Of a DNA stretch of 64,000 nt, positions 53,352 through 62,886 are shown piece after piece (positions within the stretch are counted from its first letter, which is position 1; every line of letters begins with the position of its first letter). The notes under the pieces are model-generated. The model was not told the DNA's origin, made no database searches, and saw only the letters and a program-made list of their open reading frames with translations. The position numbers were made by a program, and so were the translations under genes. This stretch comes from Oceanihabitans sp. IOP_32 (GTDB lineage: Bacteria; Bacteroidota; Bacteroidia; Flavobacteriales; Flavobacteriaceae). The stretch lies in assembly GCF_009498295.1 (NCBI RefSeq), contig NZ_CP040813.1, forward strand, positions 2,487,001 through 2,551,000. The letters are read 5' to 3'.

Positions 53352-56300
53352 ATGAAACAAGTAACACCTTATAAACCAAAGCATAACGTACGAATTGTAA
53401 CCGCAGCTTCCCTTTTTGATGGTCATGATGCTTCCATTAATATTATGCGGCGTATTATTCAAGCTACAGGAGTCGAGGTGATTCATCTGGGACATGACAG
53501 AAGTGTAGAAGAAGTTGTAAATACGGCCATTCAAGAAGATGTGAATGCCATTTGTTTAACCTCTTATCAAGGCGGGCATAACGAATATTTTAAGTACATG
53601 TACGACTTGTTGGAAGAACGTGGTGCCGGACACATCAAGATTTTTGGTGGTGGTGGAGGCGTTATTCTTCCTACAGAAATTAAAGATTTGATGGATTATG
53701 GTATTGCACGTATTTATGCGCCAGATGATGGACGAGAAATGGGTTTACAGGGCATGATTAACGATTTGGTCGCACAATCTGATAAGCCAAACCCTCCTTT
53801 AATTCTGCCTAAAGGAAAAGAGGTCTTGCAAAGCTTAAAAGATAAAGATGTTAATACTATTGCGCGACTTATTTCTTTTGCTGAAAATCAACACGACAAA
53901 TTTGAAGCTTTATTTCTGCAATCGAGTGAGCGTTCCTTGCCTGCAGGGAGCTTGGGTGGGGCTCCTGTTCTTGGTATTACCGGAACAGGTGGTTCAGGAA
54001 AATCGTCTTTAGTCGACGAATTGGTGCGTCGATTTTTAATGGATTTTCCAGAAAAAACTATAGGTTTAATTTCTGTCGATCCCTCGAAGCGTAAAACAGG
54101 GGGTGCCCTTTTAGGCGACAGAATACGAATGAATGCCATAAACTCCCCACGTGTTTATATGCGTAGTTTAGCGACACGACAATCTAATTTAGCTTTGTCA
54201 AAACACATAAACGAAGCGGTTGAGGTTTTGAAAGCGGCCGAATTTGATTTGATTATTTTAGAAACCTCTGGTATTGGACAATCAGACACCGAAATTATAG
54301 AACACTCTGATGTGTCGCTATATGTGATGACACCAGAATTTGGTGCAGCTACCCAGTTAGAAAAAATCGACATGCTCGATTTTGCCGATTTAGTGGCTGT
54401 TAATAAATTCGATAAACGCGGTGCGTTGGATGCCTTACGCGATGTTAAAAAACAATATATGCGCAATAATAATCTTTGGGATACTCCTCAAGACGATTTG
54501 CCTGTTTTTGGTACCATTGCCTCACAGTTTAACGACCCTGGAATGAATTCGCTTTATCGAGCGGTTATGGATACATTGGTTGAAAAAGCCGATGCCGATT
54601 TAAAATCGACCTTCGAGATTTCGAAAGAAATGAGTGAGAAGATTTTTGTGATTCCCCCATCCAGAACTCGTTATTTGTCTGAAATCGCAGAGAGTAATCG
54701 TAGCTATGACAACACGGCCAATACACAAGTTGAAGTGGCACAGAAGCTCTATGGCATATACAAAACGATTGCATCTGTATCTAATCTAAAGGATAATGGC
54801 ACTAAGAAACCCCTTTTGGATAAGTATGGTTTACTAAGTGATGAAATTCTTCAACATGTGCAGAACGACCACAGCAATGCTCTTCCTTCATCTGAAGATA
54901 CAAACAGTGCGGTGTCTCAAACACAATTAATAAACCTTCTAATTAAGGAATTCGACCGTGTAAAACTAAATCTCGATCCCTATAATTGGGGAATTATTTT
55001 GGGATGGCATGAGAAAGTAGCGCGGTATAAGAATCCGGTATATGCCTTTAAGGTTCGAGATAAAGAAATTAAAATAGAAACTCATACCGAGTCGCTGTCT
55101 CATTTACAAATACCAAAGGTTGCTCTGCCAAAATACCAAGCATGGGGCGATATTTTAAAATGGTGTTTACAAGAAAATGTACCTGGGGAGTTTCCATTTA
55201 CCTCAGGCTTATACCCATTTAAAAGAACAGGTGAAGATCCCGCGCGAATGTTTGCTGGCGAAGGTGGGCCCGAGCGCACCAATAGGCGTTTTCATTACGT
55301 AAGTGCTGGCTTGCCGGCAAAACGTTTGTCGACCGCTTTTGATAGTGTCACGCTTTACGGAAACGATCCGGATTTAAGACCAGATATTTACGGTAAAATA
55401 GGAAATGCTGGCGTTTCTATATGCTGTTTAGACGATGCTAAAAAACTCTATTCTGGTTTCGATTTAGCTCATGTTATGACTTCGGTAAGTATGACCATTA
55501 ATGGTCCCGCACCTATGTTACTTGGTTTTTTTATGAATGCCGCCATCGATCAGCAGTGTGAGATTTATATCAAAGAAAAGGGTTTAGAAAAAGAAGTCGA
55601 AAATAAAATTGCAGCCATTTATAAAGGTAAAGAACGGCCAAAATACAATGGTGAGTTACCAGAAGGAAATAATGGTTTAGGTTTAATGTTGTTGGGCGTT
55701 ACAGGAGATAAGGTCTTGCCAGCAAACGTTTATGCAGAAATAAAAAAGAAAACCATCGCGCAAGTTCGCGGTACGGTACAAGCCGATATTTTAAAAGAAG
55801 ATCAGGCGCAAAACACCTGTATATTTTCAACAGAATTTGCACTGCGTTTAATGGGCGATGTTCAAGAGTATTTTATTGAAAATAGGGTGCGTAATTTCTA
55901 TTCGGTTTCCATATCGGGCTACCATATTGCCGAGGCTGGAGCCAATCCAATTACCCAATTAGCCCTTACCTTATCGAATGGTTTCACTTACGTGGAATAT
56001 TATTTAAGCCGTGGTATGGACATTAATAAGTTTGGTCCTAATTTATCGTTTTTCTTTTCAAACGGAATCGATCCCGAGTACGCTGTAATTGGTCGTGTAG
56101 CGCGTAAAATCTGGGCTAAGGCCATGAAGCATAAATACGGTGCCAATGCGAGAGCACAAATGTTAAAGTATCATATTCAAACCTCGGGGCGCAGTTTGCA
56201 CGCTCAGGAAATCGATTTTAATGATATTCGCACCACACTTCAAGCCTTGTACGCCATTTACGATAATTGCAACTCCTTACACACCAATGCCTACGATGAA

Positions 56301-56861
56301 GCGATTACCACACCAACCGAAGAGTCTGTGCGACGCGCCATGGCCATTCAGCTAATAATTAACAAAGAATTGGGTTTAAATAAAAATGAAAACCCCATTC
56401 AAGGCTCGTTCATTATTGAAGAACTTACCGATTTAGTTGAAGAAGCGGTCTTATTAGAATTTGATAGAATTACAGAAAGAGGTGGGGTGCTTGGAGCTAT
56501 GGAAACCATGTACCAACGCAGCAAGATACAAGAAGAAAGCTTGTATTATGAAACCTTGAAGCATAACGGAGAATTTCCAATTATAGGGGTGAATACTTTT
56601 TTAAGTTCAAAAGGATCGCCAACAGTTATTCCTAAAGAGGTAATTCGAGCCACAGAAGAGGAGAAGCAATTTCAAATAAAAACATTAAAAAACCTCCATG
56701 AGGCTCAGGATACAAAAGCATTATTAAAAGATTTACAACAGAAAGCCATTAATAACGAAAATATTTTTGAAGCCTTAATGGAGGTTTGCAAAGTATGTTC
56801 GTTGGGGCAAATCACTTCGGCTTTATTTGAGGTCGGCGGACAGTATCGCCGCAACATGTAA
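53352..56861 (+). CDS. icmF: Fused acyl-CoA mutase (IcmF type)
   Basis: A 1169-residue three-part protein. Residues 11-145 are a B12-binding domain with DGHDASIN, where H25 is the cobalt ligand; the usual DxHxxG ends in serine, as in IcmF. Residues about 200-400 form a MeaB-like G-protein chaperone (Walker A GTGGSGKS 211-218, NKFD later). Residues about 560-1130 form the mutase barrel ([47 protein letters not shown]). It interconverts isobutyryl- and n-butyryl-CoA or similar branched substrates; the exact substrate is uncertain. The 69-bp repeat array starts 4 bp after its stop. Confidence 0.92.
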   Translation: MKQVTPYKPKHNVRIVTAASLFDGHDASINIMRRIIQATGVEVIHLGHDRSVEEVVNTAIQEDVNAICLTSYQGGHNEYFKYMYDLLEERGAGHIKIFGGGGGVILPTEIKDLMDYGIARIYAPDDGREMGLQGMINDLVAQSDKPNPPLILPKGKEVLQSLKDKDVNTIARLISFAENQHDKFEALFLQSSERSLPAGSLGGAPVLGITGTGGSGKSSLVDELVRRFLMDFPEKTIGLISVDPSKRKTGGALLGDRIRMNAINSPRVYMRSLATRQSNLALSKHINEAVEVLKAAEFDLIILETSGIGQSDTEIIEHSDVSLYVMTPEFGAATQLEKIDMLDFADLVAVNKFDKRGALDALRDVKKQYMRNNNLWDTPQDDLPVFGTIASQFNDPGMNSLYRAVMDTLVEKADADLKSTFEISKEMSEKIFVIPPSRTRYLSEIAESNRSYDNTANTQVEVAQKLYGIYKTIASVSNLKDNGTKKPLLDKYGLLSDEILQHVQNDHSNALPSSEDTNSAVSQTQLINLLIKEFDRVKLNLDPYNWGIILGWHEKVARYKNPVYAFKVRDKEIKIETHTESLSHLQIPKVALPKYQAWGDILKWCLQENVPGEFPFTSGLYPFKRTGEDPARMFAGEGGPERTNRRFHYVSAGLPAKRLSTAFDSVTLYGNDPDLRPDIYGKIGNAGVSICCLDDAKKLYSGFDLAHVMTSVSMTINGPAPMLLGFFMNAAIDQQCEIYIKEKGLEKEVENKIAAIYKGKERPKYNGELPEGNNGLGLMLLGVTGDKVLPANVYAEIKKKTIAQVRGTVQADILKEDQAQNTCIFSTEFALRLMGDVQEYFIENRVRNFYSVSISGYHIAEAGANPITQLALTLSNGFTYVEYYLSRGMDINKFGPNLSFFFSNGIDPEYAVIGRVARKIWAKAMKHKYGANARAQMLKYHIQTSGRSLHAQEIDFNDIRTTLQALYAIYDNCNSLHTNAYDEAITTPTEESVRRAMAIQLIINKELGLNKNENPIQGSFIIEELTDLVEEAVLLEFDRITERGGVLGAMETMYQRSKIQEESLYYETLKHNGEFPIIGVNTFLSSKGSPTVIPKEVIRATEEEKQFQIKTLKNLHEAQDTKALLKDLQQKAINNENIFEALMEVCKVCSLGQITSALFEVGGQYRRNM

Positions 56862-56864
56862 GCA

Positions 56865-57416
56865 GAGAACCACATTTTATTTTTCGTAAAATGTGTGTGA
56901 ATCGCTTATGCTGAGCGCAGCCGAAGTATCTCAGAGCACCACATTTTACTTTTGGTAAAATGTGTGTGAATCGCTTATGCTGAGCGCAGCCGAAGTATCT
57001 CAGAGCACCACATTTTACTTTTCGTAAAATGTGTGTGAATCGCTTATGCTGAGCGCAGCCAAAGTATCTCAGAGAACCACATTTTATTTTTCGTAAAATG
57101 TGTGTGAATCGCTTATGCTGAGCGCAGCCGAAGTATCTCAGAGAACCACATTTTATTTTTCGTAAAATGTGTGTGAATCGCTTATGCTGAGCGCAGTCGA
57201 AGTATCTCAGAGAACCACATTTTACTTTTGGTAAAATGTGTGTGAATCGCTTATGCTGAGCGCAGTCGAAGTATCTCAGAGAACCACATTTTACTTTTGG
57301 TAAAATGAGTGTGAATCGCTTATGCTGAGCGCAGCCGAAGTATCTCAGAGCACCACATTTTATTTTTGGTAAAATGAGTGTGAATCGCTTATGCTGAGCG
57401 TAGCCGAAGTATCTCA
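56865..57416. repeat. Eight tandem copies of a 69-bp repeat
   Basis: Units start at 56865, 56934, 57003, 57072, 57141, 57210, 57279 and 57348, exactly 69 bp apart. Each carries an inverted repeat CACATTTTA...TAAAATGTG that can form a hairpin, and a block GCTTATGCTGAGCGCAGCCG plus AAGTATCTCAGAG. Copies vary at few positions: TTTTTC or CTTTTG in the loop, CGCAGCC or CGCAGTC, and TGTG or TGAG in the arm of the last two. The array directly follows the mutase stop codon, so it would be part of its 3' untranslated RNA. Confidence 0.93.
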
Positions 57417-57422
57417 GAGAAT

Positions 57423-57453
57423 CAAGGTCGTTTAATTATTTTAAACAACCTTG
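57423..57453. terminator. Hairpin between mutase repeats and receptor gene
   Basis: CAAGGTCGTTTAA and TTTAAACAACCTTG pair around a TTA core, with one mismatch. No T run follows on the plus strand, so termination is only possible; it lies between two convergent genes. Confidence 0.5.
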
Positions 57454-57475
57454 ACTACTGGTTAAATCCTATTTT

Positions 57476-59944
57476 CTATATAAAACCACCACCAGATTTT
57501 TCATTGGCATCACGTTGTTTTCTTGATTTAGCACGGTATTTCCCGCCACCAAAGCGGTAAGACAAACTTAGCTGCACGGTATGGCTTTCCCAGTTAAACT
57601 CACCAACTTGAACAAAAGGTTTAGTGCTATCAAAAGCAAATTTCATGGTATTTAAAACATCATTAAAATTTAAACTAAACGTACCTTTTCCTTCTGCAAA
57701 GCTCAATCGAGACCCTAGATTTACAAAATACATAGGTTCTATATCAAATTGTAAGGTTTTGTTTTTTCCTCTGTAAAATCCAAAGGCTGTAAAGCTTAAG
57801 GTTTTATTCACTTTAAAATTATTGAATATTCTAAAATTCCAAGCTACATTGTCAACTTCTTCAATGTTAGTCACAATATCGTTAATAGTGGCTGTTTCTA
57901 TGGGTGCTGTTAACTGTTCTGCAATCCCTTTTTGTGTTTGCGAATACAAATCGAAGCTTCCATTAATACTCCACCATGACGTTGGTCTGTAATTGGTAGA
58001 TAATTCTATACCGTAAGCGGCGGTATCGTCAAAATTATCGTGTGTTAAAATGATACGACCCGAATTTACGTCGGTTCGGTCTATAAATAGAGCTCTATTA
58101 ATTTCATCAGAAATCAGTCTGTAAAACACACCGCCAGTAACTGTTCCCTTTCTGTTGTTTAAAGTTCTTGTATAATTGGCTTCAATAGAATTTGTAAACT
58201 GTGGGCGTAGATTAATGTTTCCGAAAGAGGAAATTAAAGGCGTGCTCCATTCCTTAATAGGATTTACTTGTCCGATTCCTGGGCGATCCACTCTTCGACT
58301 ATAACTAAATTGGTAGGCATTTTTTTCAGAAGGGGTATAAGTTATAAAGGCAGAAGGGTACAACTCGAAATAATTGTTTTTAAAGGCTTCTGTACTTGCT
58401 GCCTCAGAAGATAGCGCTAAGGCATCTTCTTCTACCTGTTCGGCACGAACACCAATTTGGTAGGTCCATTTTTCAAGTTTTTTACTAAATGTGGCATAGG
58501 CAGAAAAGATATCTCTGCTATAATCAAAATCGTTATCGGGCGTTGGTCTTAATACCCCTTGGTTGTTAAAGGTTTCGCCTGTTGAGGCGTAAGCAATATC
58601 CGAATTAAACAATCGGGCTTCTAGCCCAGATTCTAGTTTTGTGGTTTCGCTTAAAGGGTTAACATAATCTAAATTTACAGTGGTGCTTTGCCTGTCGGTA
58701 GTATTAAAATCTTGATAGTTTTTGTTTGAACCTAATAAGAATTTAAAATCTGCTGGAGTATCATCTTCGAAGGTATTGTAATCTACTTCCAAATCGATAT
58801 GATGGCCTTCTTCAGAAAAATCGTGAACATAATTAAAGTTGTATTGCGACGACTTATTATCGCTTTCTGAAATAAAAATTTGGCTCTGATTAAAAGACGG
58901 ATCATTGTAAAAGAGTACTTCGGCAGAGCCTTCATTACTACTTTCAGAGGTGTTTTGGGAGGTGAAAATCGATATGGTGTTCTTATCGTCTAAATAAAAA
59001 TCTAAACCCACTTTATACAAATGCGATTGCCGTTTATCTAGAAATTGAAAGAATTGGTCCGAGTTGTTATTCGGTCTATTAATATTGCCCAGATTTATGT
59101 TTTTAGAAATATTATTGCTGTAATTCCCGTATAAATTGAGCTTGCCATTTCGATAGTTCATATTTAATGCACTGTTAAATTTAGCTTCCTTTTCATGAGA
59201 TAATCCTAAGCTTACATTCCCATTAAATCCTATCATGGTGTTTTTGTGCAGTACAATATTTATAATGCCACTCATGCCTTCAGGGTTATATTTTGCCGAT
59301 GGGTTTGTAATGAGTTCTACAGATTTTATGGCCGTAGAAGGAATTTGTTTAAGGAGTTGTGCTGTGGGAATGTTTGATAATTTACCATCAACCATAACCC
59401 TAACGTTTTGGTTGCCTCGCAAACTAATATCTCCAGTTTGTGCGTCGACACTCACCGATGGAATCCCCACCATAAGATCTGATGCGCTGCCTGTTGCCGC
59501 CAAATCTTTACCAATAGTAATGACTTTTCGATCTACTTTTTGTTGTATGGTAGAGTTTTCGGCAATAATGGTGACCTCGTCTAGGCCTTCGGCTTCTTCT
59601 TCCAGAAAAATATTGCCAAGATTCACTTTGTTATTAGCCTTGTTCAGAGTTACATTTTTAGTGATGGTTTTGTAGCCTATATATTGAATGCTAATTTTAA
59701 CTTCGCCTTCTTCTATATTTTCAATTTTAAATGAGCCGTCTTCTAAAGTCATTCCTCCAGTTAAAATGTCATCATTATTATTTTTAATAACTATATTTAC
59801 GTAAGGTAAGGGTTGTTTTAATTTATCGTCTAATACTTTTCCTGAAATTTCTCCTGTTTTAGTAATAGGCGCGTCAGGATGTGATGGGTTTGCTTGTGCG
59901 CTTATCGAAACTAAAAATAAGAGCACTAAAAATAAATTTTTCAT
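57476..59944 (-). CDS. TonB-dependent receptor-like outer-membrane protein
   Basis: An 822-residue protein from the ATG at 59944, which begins the signal peptide MKNLFLVLLFLVSISAQA; an upstream ATG (60001) would bury it. Next come a carboxypeptidase-regulatory-like domain (GEISGKVLDDKLKQPLPYVNIVIK), a plug (about 105-195, with SLRGNQNVRVMVDGK) and a long OMP_b-brl_3-type barrel with many aromatic-ended strands. The ending LSLSYRFGGGKYRAKSRKQRD is typical of this flavobacterial family. The substrate is unknown; no SusD partner is adjacent. Confidence 0.9.
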   Translation of the reverse strand: MKNLFLVLLFLVSISAQANPSHPDAPITKTGEISGKVLDDKLKQPLPYVNIVIKNNNDDILTGGMTLEDGSFKIENIEEGEVKISIQYIGYKTITKNVTLNKANNKVNLGNIFLEEEAEGLDEVTIIAENSTIQQKVDRKVITIGKDLAATGSASDLMVGIPSVSVDAQTGDISLRGNQNVRVMVDGKLSNIPTAQLLKQIPSTAIKSVELITNPSAKYNPEGMSGIINIVLHKNTMIGFNGNVSLGLSHEKEAKFNSALNMNYRNGKLNLYGNYSNNISKNINLGNINRPNNNSDQFFQFLDKRQSHLYKVGLDFYLDDKNTISIFTSQNTSESSNEGSAEVLFYNDPSFNQSQIFISESDNKSSQYNFNYVHDFSEEGHHIDLEVDYNTFEDDTPADFKFLLGSNKNYQDFNTTDRQSTTVNLDYVNPLSETTKLESGLEARLFNSDIAYASTGETFNNQGVLRPTPDNDFDYSRDIFSAYATFSKKLEKWTYQIGVRAEQVEEDALALSSEAASTEAFKNNYFELYPSAFITYTPSEKNAYQFSYSRRVDRPGIGQVNPIKEWSTPLISSFGNINLRPQFTNSIEANYTRTLNNRKGTVTGGVFYRLISDEINRALFIDRTDVNSGRIILTHDNFDDTAAYGIELSTNYRPTSWWSINGSFDLYSQTQKGIAEQLTAPIETATINDIVTNIEEVDNVAWNFRIFNNFKVNKTLSFTAFGFYRGKNKTLQFDIEPMYFVNLGSRLSFAEGKGTFSLNFNDVLNTMKFAFDSTKPFVQVGEFNWESHTVQLSLSYRFGGGKYRAKSRKQRDANEKSGGGFI

Positions 59945-60067
59945 AAGATTGCGTTTTTGTGATTGATTGAAAGTATGCCTTGTTTGGTAATTGCAAGGCA
60001 TATAAACAAGACGTAGGTATTTTAATTGTGTTACCAGATTTAAACTATATTAACATATATTTAACAG

Positions 60068-60430
60068 ATGAATAAGAAAACGTTGGTGCTTGGAGCCTCC
60101 TTAAAACCAGATAGATACTCAAATCTTGCTATTAAAAAATTGGTAGCAAACCACCATGAGGTTGTAGCTTTTGGTATAAAAAGCGGTGTAGTGGCAGGAA
60201 CTAATATCGATACGCAACTAAAACCCTATAAAAATATAAACACAGTAACTTTATATCTAAACCCAGAGCGGCAGGTCGAATATTACGATTATATCCTGTC
60301 TTTAAAGCCAGAACGCGTTATTTTTAATCCCGGTACTGAGAATCCGGAATTTTATAAAATTCTAAAAACCAATAATATTTATTTTGAAGTCGCTTGCACT
60401 TTAGTTTTGCTTTCTACTAATCAATATTAA
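60068..60430 (+). CDS. CoA-binding domain protein
   Basis: A 120-residue Rossmann-like CoA-binding protein (YccU type). KTLVLGASLKPDRYSNLAIKKL is the nucleotide-binding start; VTLYLNPERQVEYYDYILSLKPERVIFNPGTENPEF and a late EVACTLVLL complete the family pattern. The role is not established. The end overlaps the convergent symporter gene by 30 bp. Confidence 0.9.
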   Translation: MNKKTLVLGASLKPDRYSNLAIKKLVANHHEVVAFGIKSGVVAGTNIDTQLKPYKNINTVTLYLNPERQVEYYDYILSLKPERVIFNPGTENPEFYKILKTNNIYFEVACTLVLLSTNQY

Positions 60431-61861
60431 ACCTAGGTAGGTAATTATTCCATTTAAGGGTAAAATTTCCCAATGAAACTTATAAGCGCCTAAAATGCTT
60501 TCTGGTAAAGAGGTTATAAGTAGGCTAATTATAATAGATAATAGTGCGACGATCCAGGCGTATTTGTCTTTAATTTCACGTTTGCTTAAAATGCCAAAAG
60601 CAAATAAACCCAATAGCGGTCCGTATGTGTATGTGGCAAATTTAAAAAGGTTGCTAACGACATTACCTTCCAGATTATTAAAGACTATAACGACGATTAT
60701 GAGTAACAGAGAAACACCAATATGTACTTTTTTACGCAAGGGTTTTTGTGCTGCTTCTGGTCTCTTTTCTATGTTTAAAAAATCTACAGAAAAAGAGGTG
60801 GTTAGCGAAGTTAAAGCACTGTCTGCACTGCTGTAGGCTGCCGCGATTAAGCCAATAAGAAAGGTGATGGATAGGGCAGCACCTAAACCTTGATTCATAG
60901 CAATTTCAGGAAACAATAAATCGGTTCTTGTAATATCGTTTACAACGGGTATTTGTAAATTAAAGGTATCGGCATAAATAAATAATAAAGCTCCTAGAGA
61001 TAAAAAGGCAAAATTTACCACAATAATTAAAGTAGCCATGGTAAACATATTTTTTTGAGCGTCTTTTTTGTTCTTACAGGTTAGGTTTTTTTGCATCATA
61101 TCTTGGTCTAAACCAGTCATAGCAATGGCAATAAAAATACCGCCAATAAAGTATTTCCAGAAATAGGTTGTAGCATTGGGGTCATCAAAAAAGAACATTT
61201 GGCTTTTTGCAGAAAACGACTCCGATTTAAGCATGCTAATTACTGTGAAATCTAACTTTTCATTAATTAAATAAATACCAACACCAACCGAGACCAACAT
61301 GGCTAAAGTTTGTAAAGTATCGGTCCAAATAATGGTTTTTATGCCCCCTCTGTTTGTGTATAGCCAAATTAATAGAATTGAAATTACAACGGTAATCCAA
61401 AATGGCACTCCCAGTTTTTCAAACACAATATATTGCATCGCTAAGGCGACTAAATATAAACGAAAAGAGGCTCCAGTAACCCTAGAAAGTAAGAAAAAGA
61501 AAGCCCCAGTTTTATAACTTACTACCCCAAAACGCTGTTCTAGATATTGGTAAATTGAAGTGACGTTAAGTTTATAATACAAGGGTAGCAGTATGAATAT
61601 GATGAATAAATACCCCACAAAAAAACCTAAAACACCTTGCATATAGGCAAATTGTTCACCGCCAACCATGCCGGGTACCGATATGAAGGTAACTCCCGAT
61701 AGCGAAGCACCAATCATTCCAAAGGCAACCAAATACCAAGGCGATTGTTTTTTGGCTTTAAAAAAAACCTCATTACTATCTTCTTTTCCTGTTAAATAAG
61801 ATATTAATATAAGAAGGCCAAAATAGGAGCCAATTAAAAGTAGTGTTTGTGTTGCAGACAT
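60401..61861 (-). CDS. Sodium/solute symporter (SSS family)
   Basis: A 486-residue membrane protein from the ATG at 61861; an upstream in-frame start would add eight polar residues. There are about thirteen hydrophobic segments. GMIGASLSGVTFISVPGMVGG (helix 2 region), SRVTGASFRLYLVALAMQY and AAAYSSADSALTSLTTSFSVDF are SSS-family blocks, the last near the sodium site. The transported solute cannot be told from sequence. Its 3' end overlaps the CoA-binding gene tail to tail by 30 bp. Confidence 0.92.
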   Translation of the reverse strand: MSATQTLLLIGSYFGLLILISYLTGKEDSNEVFFKAKKQSPWYLVAFGMIGASLSGVTFISVPGMVGGEQFAYMQGVLGFFVGYLFIIFILLPLYYKLNVTSIYQYLEQRFGVVSYKTGAFFFLLSRVTGASFRLYLVALAMQYIVFEKLGVPFWITVVISILLIWLYTNRGGIKTIIWTDTLQTLAMLVSVGVGIYLINEKLDFTVISMLKSESFSAKSQMFFFDDPNATTYFWKYFIGGIFIAIAMTGLDQDMMQKNLTCKNKKDAQKNMFTMATLIIVVNFAFLSLGALLFIYADTFNLQIPVVNDITRTDLLFPEIAMNQGLGAALSITFLIGLIAAAYSSADSALTSLTTSFSVDFLNIEKRPEAAQKPLRKKVHIGVSLLLIIVVIVFNNLEGNVVSNLFKFATYTYGPLLGLFAFGILSKREIKDKYAWIVALLSIIISLLITSLPESILGAYKFHWEILPLNGIITYLGLILISRKQN

Positions 61862-61945
61862 AAAACTGGTTTTTTCGATGTACAAATTACGTAAAAGTCG
61901 AGAAGAATTTTACACAAGTTGAGAATAAATAGTAAATTCGCGATT

Positions 61946-62563
61946 ATGGAATTTTCTTCGAAACTATTAGAACGAGCGGTTAACGAAATGTCTCAATTAC
62001 CAGGAATAGGTAAGCGTACGGCATTGCGTTTGGTGTTGCACTTATTAAGGCAACCTAAAGAACAGACCACAGGACTATCTGAGGCCTTATTAAATATGCG
62101 TAATGAGGTGAAATTTTGTAAATCTTGTCATAATATTAGCGATGTTAGCCTTTGTGAAATTTGTGCAAGTGCGAGTCGAAATAAAAGTATAATCTGCGTT
62201 GTAGAAGATGTTAGAGACGTTATGGCTATTGAAAACACAAGCTCTTTTAAAGGCTTGTACCATGTTTTAGGCGGAAAAATATCGCCAATGGATGGTGTTG
62301 GGCCCCACGATTTAAATATAGAGACTCTAGTAGCCAAAGTAAAACAAGGCGATGTAAAAGAGCTTATTTTTGCATTAAGCTCTACCATGGAGGGCGATAC
62401 CACTAATTTTTATATTTATAAACAAATTCAAGATTATAAGGTGGTTACCTCTACGATTGCAAGAGGGATTTCGGTGGGAGACGAATTGGAATATGCCGAT
62501 GAAATTACACTAGGAAGAAGCATTGTAAATAGAATACCATTTGAGTCGGCTTTAAAACTATAA
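61946..62563 (+). CDS. recR: Recombination mediator RecR
   Basis: A 205-residue RecR from the ATG at 61946 (a TTG at 61919 is in frame but unneeded). [23 protein letters not shown] is the helix-hairpin-helix, C58, C61, C70 and C73 form the zinc finger ([16 protein letters not shown]), and the Toprim domain follows ([38 protein letters not shown]). With RecO and RecF it loads RecA at gaps. The preceding symporter gene is divergent. Confidence 0.96.
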   Translation: MEFSSKLLERAVNEMSQLPGIGKRTALRLVLHLLRQPKEQTTGLSEALLNMRNEVKFCKSCHNISDVSLCEICASASRNKSIICVVEDVRDVMAIENTSSFKGLYHVLGGKISPMDGVGPHDLNIETLVAKVKQGDVKELIFALSSTMEGDTTNFYIYKQIQDYKVVTSTIARGISVGDELEYADEITLGRSIVNRIPFESALKL

Positions 62564-62886
62564 GAAATAACCTTAAAACGGCTTTAAATTTTATGGTATG
62601 TTTTTAAAATATAAGTCGCGAGACTGGATTTCTAGAATAATTAAATTCGGGAAAAAGAAAAAAACAGATAGCAACAGTATTACATGATGTTGAGTGTAAT
62701 TAAAATTAAGTGCTCATCAATACCTTATGTTTACGCCGTATTTTTAAGAGCCGATAAGTTAAATATCTGGAGAGGTTTATAGTAATAATCATTTTTATAA
62801 TAGTTTTATTGCTAATAATTTAATAGAATTAATGTTTTTGGTTAATTTTGTGAACACAATATAAAAACAAATATTAGATTTAATAT
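62564..62886. other. Leader region of the E2 gene
   Basis: 323 bp without a gene. It holds a likely promoter: -7 element TAATTTTG (62843-62850) with TTTA (62819-62822) 20 bp upstream, close to the Bacteroidota consensus. No hairpin or repeat was noticed. Confidence 0.5.

Noticed and set aside
53169-53534. 121-codon minus-strand ORF opposite the mutase start
   Set aside because: It overlaps the conserved B12-binding domain of the mutase in antisense and has no family features.
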